Assembly (NCBI GenBank): GCA_026874595.1
Contig: CM049316.1
Location: 75,747,676-75,811,675, forward strand
Length of the DNA stretch: 64,000 nt
Direction of reading: 5' to 3'
Origin: Sipunculus nudus
Lineage: Eukaryota > Annelida > Sipuncula > Golfingiida > Sipunculidae
This document shows positions 23,859 to 35,019 of this stretch, one piece after another. The translations under genes and the position numbers were made by a program. Every line of letters starts with the position of its first letter. The stretch's first letter is position 1. Below the pieces are notes generated by a model, which searched no databases, was not told the origin of the DNA, and worked only from the letters and a program-made list of their open reading frames with translations.

Positions 23859-25133
23859 CAGTGAAAACTGGTCTAACGGACACCTCACTTCGGCGGACAA
23901 AGGGCTTTAACGGACAAGATAGTCAAGTCCCTTCAAAATGCCCTATATGTTATGTATAAGCGGAACCTCTATAAGGCGGAAACCTCACTACTGCGAACAA
24001 CGGAAAGCAGATTTCAACTCAAACCAAGATTCTAAGAGTAAATGAACCTGACAAATACGTACACGATACGCCATCTCTTGCGGACACTGATCACTCACCC
24101 CCGACAACATCAAAGGCCACCCGTACTGATGTTATTCCGGGGACTGGAACACAAAGGATTATGCAATCCCCAGTTGTTACCTTAATGTGTGCACGTGCTC
24201 ATTTCACAGTGTGATGTGCTCATAAGATAAACACATCAAGGGTGAAGCGGTAAACATCGTGTCTCTTTTATTTAACTGGGTGGGTGGTCATTTACACGTT
24301 GCGAAGCTGCATATTATTCGCTCGACCGCGGGGACTTTAAATTGACCAAACGGCTGCCGAAATGCCATACGTCACTGATCTCACCACGCAGTATCTAACT
24401 GTAAGTTTAGCCACTTTGTTGTAGCAGGCTGTTTGATATTCATTAATTATATAGTGTTTGCTCAATAACTCTCAAACTGATCTCAGTATCAAACGCGCTC
24501 TCTCCGTAGTTTGTACCGTGCCGTCGTGCACAAGCTCGTCGGGGCTTAATCTCGGGTGCCTTCAATATCAAAGCAAATTAAACTTTACAACCGTCATCAA
24601 AGAAAGTTTATTTAAAGCTAATGCTACATTCATCTATAAAAACGAATGTTCCAAGGTTCGTAGCCATTACAATCTTCGCATTATCAACATCGTCATTATA
24701 TGGGGATTATCGCATAGGAGCAGCTGAACCGGGATAGTTTTAGATAATGCCGCCAGGTGGCACCGGGCGTACTCCTAGGCAGGATCTTACCCTATCTATG
24801 ATAGCCAAGCTTATTCGACTGAGTGAATCAACGAAAAAGAGCGTACGCGCACTTGCACTTGCCACTGTGGCAAGACACAGGTTGTGTCAGTTCTTAAACG
24901 TAAAAAATAATCAGTTTGTATATGTCTATTTAATTAATGATGTGTGCATGAGTATGTTGTACATGTACATAAAATCTGATATAATACAATGAACACGTTC
25001 TTGTAGCTGTTCGTTGTATTTATTTATAATCCCTCAGTTATCAACCAAGGTCAATCTGCCTAATAAGGACACCTCACTATTAAGGACAAAATGATTGAGT
25101 CCCTTGGCTGTCCGCTTTAGACAGGTTTCACTG
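23859..25133 (+). mobile_element. Pogo/Tigger-like DNA transposon remnant, copy B only
   Basis: Terminal inverted repeats are CAGTGAAAACTGGTCTAACG at the left and the reverse complement of CAGTGAAACCTGTCTAAAGC at the right. TA lies outside both ends (23857-23858 and 25134-25135). Copy A at about 10,576 shows the empty TA site. Subterminal 'GGACACCTCACT...GGACAAA' blocks occur at both ends. At 1,275 bp it is too short for a full transposase, but it keeps a transposase-like N-terminal HTH (24,747). It is a decayed or internally deleted member of the pogo branch of Tc1/mariner. Confidence 0.75.
24747..24992 (+). pseudogene. Remnant of pogo-like transposase DNA-binding region
   Basis: The open frame begins MPPGGTGRTPRQDLTLSMIA and continues KLIRLSESTKKSVRALA. 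This fits the helix-turn-helix start of pogo/CENP-B-type transposases, in which basic residues precede 'L(T/S)L...K..LI.L.E..KKS.R.LA'. After about residue 45 the frame turns into low-complexity text and stops, and no DDE catalytic domain follows within the element. Non-functional as a transposase; whether the HTH is still expressed is unknown. Confidence 0.55.
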
Positions 25134-25451
25134 TATTTTATTTTAAGTCATCTCATTAGAATAATTCAAGGTACAATCTTTTGAATACTCTCAGATGACC
25201 CGTTTAAAGTGCAGACTTGCCCGTAAAATGAGAAACCGGGGATGATAAATGTTATAGACCTGAAGAAGTGCTATTGATTCAAATTTCCCTGGTAACACAG
25301 TAATGATAATCCGACCATAAGAAACACTGTTTAGAATAGACACCTGCATACATACATTGCTTTAAGTTCTATACTATTGAACAGAACCTATCAGCACTTG
25401 TTATTATCTGTAAGCTGCATCACGTACAATACTTGTTTAAATGAAACATGA

Positions 25452-25457
25452 TTTATT
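25452..25457 (-). terminator. Polyadenylation signal of HNMT-like copy B
   Basis: An AATAAA hexamer on the minus strand lies about 280 bases after the stop, in sequence aligned with the copy A signal. The second hexamer of copy A is mutated here. Confidence 0.5.
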
Positions 25458-25733
25458 ATTTAAATGATTAATTTATAATTTAAAATGTATTCATCTAGCG
25501 AACATACTATATAGAATGCTTGCCTTCCCGAAAAAGTGGGTTCAAACATATTTGTAACAAAAAATGGTTATCTCAAAATCTTGTTAACACATATACCGAT
25601 GAAACCATTTTTTACACAATGGGAGTTACCCGTCTGTAACGTTCAGGCCAAGGACAGGTAACGTGGTTTATATAAAGTCTGTAAAGTCTCTGAGGCCTAA
25701 CTGGCGGTCCCACTGATTGACTGTAATATTGTA

Positions 25734-28493
25734 TTACTTTTTCTGGATCGTATGTACCAGTATTGTAAAGGAATAAACGATTTTCTTGTCTTTCTTCACC
25801 GACGCAGTTTTCAGCTCTTCCTGGAATTCCTTAACAAAGTCCGGTTCTGACGTTTCACGGAAATGAGGCACGTGGGTAAAAAAGTCGAGCAGCAAATTTC
25901 CTTCCGAACCAAGTTCAAATATTGGTCCTGAAATTAAATGCAGTATGTAAGTGAAGACTGACATTCATCCACATTTTTGCTTATTTACTTGGAACCCATA
26001 TGAAAATGGTTGGCCCTGACAAAATATAATACTATCATTGATCAATCTGGCAGTTTATGATTGTTTGTGGCTCCAACGAGAAACGGTGTTATCATGGCTG
26101 GCTCTGACAAAAGTTGCCATGATCATCAATGACTCTTACAAGTAAACATAGGTTCATTGGTGGCCCAAACATAACATGACCTGATTATTGATGGCTCTTA
26201 CAAGTGACAATACAGTCACGGGTAGCACTGCCTAAAATGATATGATCGTCAAGGGCACTAACCAGTAACGGTACAATCGTAGGTAGTCCTGACAAAAAAT
26301 GACATGACAATCAATGGCTCTAACAAGTAACATACGATCACCGATGGCTCTGACTAGAACGGTACTAACAATTACTGCACCGTAAAAGAAACTATATATA
26401 TCGTCTATATCTCTGAGAATATCGTAGAAGACTCTGATAAGAAATTATTAATCGTCCATGATCCTGTCAAGGAAGGACACGATTTTCGAAACTCGAGACA
26501 AAAAAAAGGTTAACAAATTCATATATACCATTAAAAATATTGCCACAAATGCAAAATTTGGTTTACATTTCACTATATCTTTCCCGAATCGAGTGGAAAA
26601 CATTACTAACAGTTTTGAGAGTCTTTCAATATGATTGAAAGCAAACAAGCTACAGCTGAAAAGCAGCTTTCTGCTATAGTACAGCTTAATTACGGATACT
26701 TTGCTGAATGGCCATGAGCACTTCGATATGATTTTCAGAACAAAATTATGCTCTGCCAACAATAGTCGGCATTAACATTTCTCTTCATATTCAGTCGTGA
26801 CTTTACAGATAATCGAACGGTGACCATATATATTTTTTTCTCCGTACACATGAATAGCAATGACGATGTATATGAGTTATTTTCCGAGACACTATCTTCC
26901 GTACCAATATTTACTTGGTTCTGGAACTCTGTCCGTTTGCAGATCAGATGCCCATGCTTAAGTGCAATGTCAACGTCCTGACCCCATGCGATATCAGAAA
27001 CTGGAAGTTTTCCTCCGTATTTCCTGAAAACCCTGTCTAAAAACATATATTTATATTAATGATTAAATTATATGTATATTATAAACTGGTAAATTTTAAT
27101 GTAAACGATGCAGAACAGTGATCTAAAAAAATTATTAGTCAACTTAACATTTTGTCCAGTGGTGTCATATGAGTGATTTAGTAGTTTTTAAAGAATCAAT
27201 GCTGGGTATGTCTCACCTTTTTCACCGGTAATTGCAATTATACTTCCACCTTTCGCTGTCAAATTATGAAAACCTTCCAAGACCTCCCCCACACGACCGT
27301 AGAAGTAATACAAGCTATGTATGAAGAAAACCATGTGAAACTTTTCAGAGGAGACATTGGCAGATAAATATTCTTCAGCTGTCATTTCCCGCAAGTCGAA
27401 TTCTACACCTGAGTATTTAATGTTACCGGTTACTCTCAGTTTAAACTGCTTCATCTGGTCACCATTCGGATCAACTGCAGTGTAATGGACCGGCAGTTTA
27501 AACTTGATAATCTCATCCAAGATTGCGGCGTCAGGCTCTCCTATAACCATAGAAACTATTATGATTATAGCAGTTTTTCTGAACATATTTGATTATTGAT
27601 GTTAGAAGAACTAAATGTTCGGGTGCAAAGATAATAATAATATCTTACTTTGATAAAGGAATTTGTGGAATGATCCTTTGAAGACCAGAGGGTCTGCAGA
27701 AAGGTAGGTTTTATATAGAGACGGTATGGCCATGTCACAATTTATCAAGATGGCTTACAAAGCTAACAGGCGAAAACCTTTATAACTGTTTGGGGTCTGT
27801 TTTCCTTAAAGACGGGATGATGTCATGTACCTCTGATATTGCAGTTGATTTTGTTTGTAGTTAATACATATAATAATCATGAACTGAAGAGTGAAAAGTT
27901 TTTTTAAGCTTTCGTTTCATCGAATTCATCATATTAATCCTGTTAAATGTTGTTTCGTCTCTATACAGTTTAGTAATACATAGTAGTCATACATCTGAAT
28001 GTAGCTTTAACAAACACTATTGAAGTGCAAGCATACAGTAAAGTCTCATGCGACTTTTTTTTTGTTGGGTACAAGTATCGGAAGCAAAATTGAATGGGTG
28101 CAATAAGCTAATTCATAAAATAACGAAATAAGGCAAGCTACTAAACTATACTTAACATATAGATTAATTGTATATATTTACTAAATGTACTGGAAAGAAC
28201 GGCCTGAACTTCTACAATATATGCATACAGTATACACAGACAAACATTATATATCAAAATTAATGTGTACAAAATCAAAAAGTGAAAAAAAGAACTATTC
28301 AGCCACACAAACCTGCTCCTGAGCCAATCGAGATAATCCGGAGTTGTCCTTCATCTGTGACCGCTCCTGCCGCTGACATTACTCTCAATATTCCCGGTAT
28401 GTTATGTCTGATCCAGTCCACCGTGTTTTCCATGTTATTGGAGTTTCTGTCTAATGCCGCGAGAGTTTGAGCATAATACAAAGAGGTTTCCAT
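25734..28493 (-). CDS. HNMT-like small-molecule methyltransferase, copy B (4 exons)
   Basis: This is the paralogue of the gene at 11,171-14,201. Exons in transcript order are 28493-28313, 27540-27217, 27036-26905 and 25927-25734. Their lengths (181, 324, 132, 194) are identical to copy A, as are the phase-1 introns, and the product is again 276 residues. By eye there are about 48 amino-acid differences, fewest in exon 2 (11 of about 107) and most in exon 3 (13 of about 44). SAM motif I, IISIGSGAGEPD, is unchanged, as is GNLLLDFF; the pocket strand reads FFIHSLYYFYG. There are no stops, frameshifts or broken splice sites, so both copies look functional. The three histamine-contact positions of the human enzyme are replaced exactly as in copy A, which suggests the ancestor already used another substrate. 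Adjacent tandem paralogues could be co-expressed or could differ by tissue; the sequence does not decide. Confidence 0.86.
26020..26470. repeat. Degenerate minisatellite in intron 3 of HNMT-like copy B
   Basis: The same motif family as 11,450-11,950, at the same intron position, so it predates the duplication. Unit number and internal sequence have drifted. Confidence 0.75.
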
Positions 28494-28647
28494 TTTTAAA
28501 ATGAAGGTGAACAATACATATGTGAAATAAAACAACGGATTAACTGGCTAAAATGGCAAACTTTATGCATCCACGCGCAGTGAAATTCCGCATGGCTGAA
28601 AGGTTAGACACTGTACGGGGACAAGAAACCAGGGAGCAGTCAACCGA

Positions 28648-28664
28648 ATATATACATATATAAA
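28648..28664 (-). promoter_or_regulatory. Possible TATA region of HNMT-like copy B
   Basis: This is the counterpart of the copy A site at the same distance (about 155 bases) upstream of the ATG on the minus strand. Conservation of position between the paralogues is the only support. Confidence 0.3.
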
Positions 28665-29690
28665 TTACAGTGAGGTTACAGTTGATGATACTCAAATGCT
28701 GCAACAGGGTTCGAAATTAACAGATACATGGGGACCAGTATAGCCAACGAGTATATTGTCATAACAGGTAATACAGTCCTGCCAAGACTGTGTTTTAACT
28801 GCATTAATTATCGGATATTATGTCATCATTGAGCAGTCGGTTAAGTTTTACTTGAAAGGAATATGGTTAGTTAAAAATGCAGCTTTGCTATTTGAGTTCC
28901 GTTGAATTTAGTTACAACCTCCTAATTTGTTAGTATTTTTATATAAAAATCGGGTTTACACATGTATTTTTTAACATATGGAAATTTGTTTAACTAGTGA
29001 ACCAGAAATACTGTATGAGAGCATGTTCTCATATTAATGGTTGACCTTCAGGACGCTTTCAAACACAATATAATAAACCATGACCTCACTGGAGTTTACC
29101 TGCCTCGGGCCACTGGGCGGTAACAAAGTTGTAGCCCGTGCTTGTAGTTTTTTATGAGTAACGTAAACACCATGATTCTCTGGCGAGCTATAAACAATCA
29201 AAGCTACTAATGAGTCGGTTTCTCCATTACTCAGCCCTTTTTGTACACTCCATGGTGTCAGAAGTATGGCAAGCTATATATATATATATTTAAGTAATCT
29301 ATATACCTGCAAAAAAACCTGGATTCGGTTTGCCCAACTATATAGCGAGGGAATGGATTATTCTCTGCCAACTGGATAAACATTGCTTTTATTTATAAAT
29401 TTCTGAGCTGAATGACCTGCAAACCATGCTCTGTGTCCAATTAAACAAAAATGGCTTGAATACTATTAATATCCAGCGGACGGTCTTTCATGTTTTATAT
29501 AACTTTCCCTAACACAGATCATGTCATATGATTAAAAATACGCAGAATAATTTAAATTCTAATTCGTTTTGTCTGTAGAAGTTTGGCGTCTTTGCTTGCA
29601 CTTTTGTTACATCATTGTGATCATTTTGTTAAATCGCTTTTCTAAATTCTTCAAATAGACATGATTGGCGTTTCATTGATAAAACATTTT

Positions 29691-29950
29691 GTACACTGTT
29701 TTATAGAATGTAAATAATTTATTTGTTTGCTTTGATTGCACTGTTAGTAAACTGCGAAGACTGTTATAAATATAGATCTACAGGAAATATACACCTTTCA
29801 TTAATAAGTATCTGCTATTCGAGGTTCTGTGTACACCGTACCATATGGTGTCTAATACCATAAATAGCTGTCACAGGAAAATACCTAATTCTTGAGAATC
29901 ATGACACATCAAGTTGAAAACCAGGAGCATAAGTGTCCTTTACACGTTAA
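29691..29950. repeat. Truncated third copy of the duplicated unit
   Basis: The sequence returns to the start of the unit (AGAATGTAAATAATTTATTTG, then the 'GGTGTCTAATACCATAAATA' block) and matches 15,405-15,640. Similarity stops near 29,950, after the 'CACGTTAAAAA' stretch. This marks the right edge of the array. Confidence 0.8.
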
Positions 29951-31605
29951 AAATAAGAAATTCCTCGAAAGTTTCCTCGACATTTTTATGACAGTAAATT
30001 ATAGCACACTAATTTCAACAAGAACAGGTTTCTTTTGTGTAAACAGTAGGCGACCCTTGATTGAGAATGGCTGTACAGTTACGAAAGCGATTCAAAATCA
30101 CGCTACGTGCATTTTAATTTGGTTTCTTACATACAAGAAAAAAAGTAATCTATCGGATGCTATGCATCGGTATCCGAATTATGAACAGAGGTTCAGGTTC
30201 TGTTAACAAAGTAATATTATCAATCCTAAATAATTTGATTTAGGATTCACCAATTCATCCTCATGTGCTCCTCTGATCTAACGAATTCACTACTTTATTA
30301 TCTCTGCCTCATGCAGAATATTATTATCATGTAGAATATCTCTAATCCATTACCATATGTTATATAGGTTATTTATTGGTCAGATTTTGCAGACTTACGC
30401 CTGTCGTACATGTGACGCGGTCACTGGTAGTGTTTACGGGACAATACATGATACTGTTGACTTCTTTGACACCTGGACAAATATAGTCTGGTTGATATCC
30501 TGTTTTTTATCCTTTTCTGGAGCATCGTATCAGCGCGAAATCAGGTGTTGCCATGGCATGGCAATCTCGTTCACTGGAAGTGTTAGACCAGAAAGGTTAC
30601 TACTTCTCCGCCAGCAAAAGAGGTATTTTATTTTCCTTGGTCTGATAGCAATGTTACGAACATACTATGGCGGATGAAACGTTGGTGGCGGGGGGGGGGG
30701 GGGGAGGATTCATACACACGAACGCGCGCTTCAAGCGTCACGCAACAAGCGTCAAGTTTGGAAAAACGTAGCTTTAGTCTATTGATCATAAGCAAAACAC
30801 TAACTCAAGCGTCGCGTGCCCCGGATCATGACTCTCTATAATTTTTTTGACACAGGCGCGAGCTTAAAGTTATAAAGCATAAAGCAACACAGATAGAGGC
30901 AATAGAGCAGGACAGAAATATAAATATCAATACGAGTTCTTACATATTTAGATACATAAATGTTTACATTTAAACCGATGCTGATTATAAAAATAACTAT
31001 TTTACAAAGATAAACAAATACTACAGGTGCTTGTTTAATACTATCCGATCAAGCGTTTATCCTTCGACTTAGTGTTTTTTGGGTTTAATACAAAAATAAA
31101 TTATTTAGTAACCTGTCGTAGAGGACCTGTGAACCGGGTGGGTGACCCGTGACAGTGAGTACATAGAACTACAGGAAAATACAATCAATATCTTAGCGGG
31201 AGATATGTGGGTTTCAATCACACAGCAAATTCGTGATGTTGATATGACATGTGATTGTAAAATTGATTTTACCATAAACTTTCTTATTCTCCAAATTGTT
31301 GGATGACATAAATATCAACACCATATAACAATCATGGTGTGGACACTTAAACTCCCTTATAAGGCGATAAAGTTACATATTTCTATATAACGTACCTGTG
31401 ATTCGCGTTTATTAACCCTGAACGGTTGCTGAAATATCTGTAAGCTTGGTGGGCATATCCCCTACTGGTATGCTGACATGGATGATACAGTCAGGCAAGT
31501 CATGATCGTAAAGCTAATAAGTCGAAACGCGATCGAATGTTTATCAAACAGGACAGACACAGATCCGTCACCTCAGGCTATCTGATAGCTTTGTCGGGTT
31601 TTCTT

Positions 31606-31660
<55 letters not shown>

Positions 31661-32382
31661 GGTAGGTTGAAGGTGCGTGGTACAAATAGTGCGCCATCTT
31701 GTTGAAACCTTGAGAAACATAGAAACATGCTGAGTATCAGATGATCAGTTGATATCGATTGCAAGGTTGTTACGTGCAAACATCGGCGTTCAGATTTAAG
31801 TTATTAAAGTCTGTTCACTTTGCAAGTCTATTTTTGACCTATGATTTTATTATTGTTCCTTCTAAAAAAGTATCAGTATTTTTTATGGCTGTAAAGTAAT
31901 CACATAACACAAGGAATAAGGAATATAAAATAAGCGTATGTTACAGAGAAAAAAAAATGTCAACCGATTCTCTTCTTGACGAGGGGTAAGTTCTACGCGC
32001 ATGATCATCGCTCCCGACCCGCATCCCCCCCCCCAAATGTAGTAAATTGCACTGCGTTTTAAATAATATACTTTTTCAATCTCTTTAAAATCATTGCATT
32101 TTTTCTTTTGCAAGCGCTTAGGTACACATACAGTTTGATATGTATGATATAAATTCCTTTCGACAAGCTAACATGCGGTGCTACATAAATCAATAGTCTG
32201 GTTTTTTTTTGTTTGTTTGTCAATGGGAAAATCAAACCGGTAACGTAAGAAACCACACAATATTATTACCGTGTGACAGGATGTAATATTAGATCTTACA
32301 ACAATATGATAGCTTGGCCTTTAATAAATGTTAAGGCTTCAAAATTGTGTCGGTCTGTGTATATTTCCCTGCTCTGGGACAC
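29951..32382. other. Intergenic stretch, no gene recognised
   Basis: Unique sequence after the duplication edge. It contains a G run at about 30,690-30,705, a GC-richer block with 'caagcgtc' direct repeats (about 30,715-30,830), an AT tract at 31,606-31,660, and a T-rich GTTTGTTTG stretch at about 32,200-32,221. Open frames here are short and show no family signature. Confidence 0.6.
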
Positions 32383-32990
32383 TTAAGTACCTCCGCCAGG
32401 GGCATTATTACCTCTGGCATTATGGCTGGATTTCCATGAAATTATATGAAAAGGGTGGGTCAGATTCGAAAAAAAGGAAAACGTAATTTGGGGATGGATT
32501 GTTGGATTTAGTGTGTGAATGTCAAGGTTTTGGGTTTGTGTCCGGCTCTGAACGCCGTCTTCGCTCTGAATCCTAGCCAAAGTCTTTACCACGAGGATGT
32601 GCACTCTCAGGTATAAATTGGTCCCGGTCACGGGCGACGGGCTAAAGTGGAAGGAATAACCTTCTAGTGTTTGATATGGCTGCTTGAGCTGTATGCTCCC
32701 CTGGGAGCTGAGAGAGATTAGACGAATGAACAAGCCCGAAAGACGAGGAAGGCAACGTGTAGTCTGATGAGACTGACATCGTCGGTGATATCTATAAACC
32801 CCAACCTTTACTTTTACCTTCAACATTATAGCTACCTTTAGTGGGTTTTGTGACAATGACGTCATAAAAACATCTCGCAGTCCTGACACGCCGTTTACTC
32901 AATTTGTTTTTCCTTTTCAAGGAGAGAGTTAGGCTAAGACCCCCCCCCCCCCCCCGAACGTAAAACTTACTTCTCTCTAAATCCTTCATC
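32383..32990. repeat. Interspersed repeat fragments, including a CCTCCGCCAGG-type element
   Basis: At 32,391 the sequence starts CCTCCGCCAGGGGCATTATT and continues with a 'TTTCCATGAAATTAT' part. This resembles a widespread marine-invertebrate repeat whose typical parts are CCTCCGCCA, GTTTGTTTG and 'ATGAAATTTTCAG'. The block ends at a C run (32,940-32,955). A 168-codon minus open frame spans this region but has no recognisable domain and crosses repeat boundaries. Confidence 0.45.
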
Positions 32991-35019
32991 ATCAGTCACT
33001 CAGAGCATGTACAAAATGTCAGACATTATTTGAACGTAACAGGTAAACTGTGTAATTATGAATCACTTAAAATGACTGAAAATTTAGACATTTCACTACA
33101 TTACTGATTTACTCATAACCTGTAATGCCTGGTTTTATGGCCCAGTTATCTCACGAAATGCCTTATTTCTTGTGGCTATGTATTTTAATGCTGCTGTAAC
33201 AATGATAACTGCCTTAAACATAGCTTAAATGCTTGGGAACTTATATGAACAACATATCAAGTACATTTAATAAAAGGCAATGATTGTTTAGTTGATTAAG
33301 TCCACACATCAAATGTATCATAATATGCCCTTTTAGTCAAAAACAATCATTCTTCATTATTTATCTATATTATACCACTATTTACCACTACGTATTCGAC
33401 GCTTCAAACGTTTGTCTTAACAAAAATGATCCAATTCTATACTTTTCCAATACTTACTTACATATCAGTAAATTTTATATTTTTTCTGCTATGACAAGGA
33501 TCAATGCACTTCAGTTATACAGCACTGGCACCTATCAAAGGCACAAGTTTTGTGCATGATTACAAGGATATTGTTAGTCAACCACGTATTTAAATTTAAG
33601 CCCCTCAGAAGATTTTCATTTTGAAAAATGGCTCAACTTGTGTCAGTTACGTAACCAGATTCTTTAATGTATCAGATGTGAGGCGTTTGAGTGAATAAAG
33701 GTTTTTTTTTTAAATTGATACTTATAACAAATCAAGCATATGAACGTGACAAATAATTTTGTCAAAAAAATCGAAGAGGTTTGATTCATTCATTAAATTG
33801 AGTATATAAAATTCATCCATTTAGACGGGATACAAAATATTTACAATCAGTCGCCATTAATGAGAAAATTTACAAACATATCTCTGATACGTTCTGCATT
33901 ATTCACAGGAAAAACAGGTTTGCAACCAATAAGTGAAAAAGCTTAAAAGTCCTCCGGGTAAGTCCCAAACATTCGCTTGAGTTAATTTTATTCCGTACAT
34001 CACAGAGATCGGAGGGCTGATCGACAGTTATTTACCCGAACTGATTTTGGTATATCTGATACAAACCTGATGTCCGAAAGGGAAATTGTGGCATAAATTA
34101 AAACAGAATTATATTCATTGCGTATTAAAGAATGTTAAAATTAAGAGCATAAATATAAGGAGACCACTAATATCAAGCTTTAATTGCGGTCCATCTTGGT
34201 TGATGTTAATTGATTTCGGCTTATTTTTCATACATTTTAATAATATGAAATAAAAAAAAAATCAAGAATAATATAAAGCCATTCTTATATTCTTCTTCTG
34301 CTGAACAGTCTCTTCTTGGAAAAATAAATTGTTGATGCTTTCCATACTTTCTCAACAAATCTTCCCTAAAATTAAGATCATTGCCATTTTCACTAAGTAA
34401 AATCTTGGAGCAGTTCAGTTTCAATTAGCAAGCGACAAGTGATGGACTGACCCTGGTTAACTCATACCCCCACCCTTAATAATAATTCAACGGAAAATGT
34501 GAGCAGATCAATAGTGATTTATAACTGAGCAGGTAAGTAATTTATTTTTGAGAAAATACCTGTCCCGAGTTTGCCATTCATGCCTCCTTTACCTCGGTAG
34601 CATTGTACAATAAATATGAATGGATATCTTCTTCTGAAATCATACAGGTTATGCTATATTTACCAATAGGCACATGTCTTCAGGCAACTGTGTAAATTTG
34701 AAAGTCATTACACGTATATGCCTGGACATTTTAGTCGTTTCATAAAATGCCTGAGTTAATCAGTCATTCCGTGTAATGCTTGAAATTTCAGAATTTCACC
34801 TAATGCTTGATTAAACAGTTTGTATGTGATATATGTGTATAATATATGTATGTATGTATGTATGTGTGTGTCTGTATATGAAAAGTGATATGCATGTGTT
34901 TTTATACATAAGGTATTAAACATAAGAAAACCAGAAGAAAGACCTGATTAAATTATTCCGTATTAATTAACAGGATAAGAGTTTAAGATAAGATTTTTCT
35001 TGATCTTTCTCGTGACAAT
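32991..35019. other. AT-rich intergenic stretch, nothing recognised
   Basis: There are no convincing exons, RNA genes or inverted repeats. A short (TATG)n tract lies at about 34,848-34,872. Confidence 0.6.

Larger units (their letters stand above)
15401..29690. repeat. Tandem segmental duplication, copy B
   Basis: The second copy of the unit begins at the same AGAATGTAAAT anchor followed by TTATTTGTTTGCTTTGA. B-only material includes 18,760-19,250, extra cores of the pearl-like array (19,250-21,100), about 23,010-23,660, and the pogo-like element 23,859-25,133. The HNMT-like gene is intact. Confidence 0.9.

Noticed and set aside
24458-24727. An 89-codon open frame inside the pogo-like element as a second transposase part
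   Set aside because: It shows no DDE motif or helicase-like signature and lies upstream of the HTH remnant, the wrong order for a pogo transposase.
32383-32889. A 168-codon minus-strand open frame, the second longest in the window
   Set aside because: It spans a C run, a CCTCCGCCAGG-type repeat fragment and unrelated sequence, and has no recognisable domain or splice context. It is best read as a chance frame in GC-richer repeat DNA.
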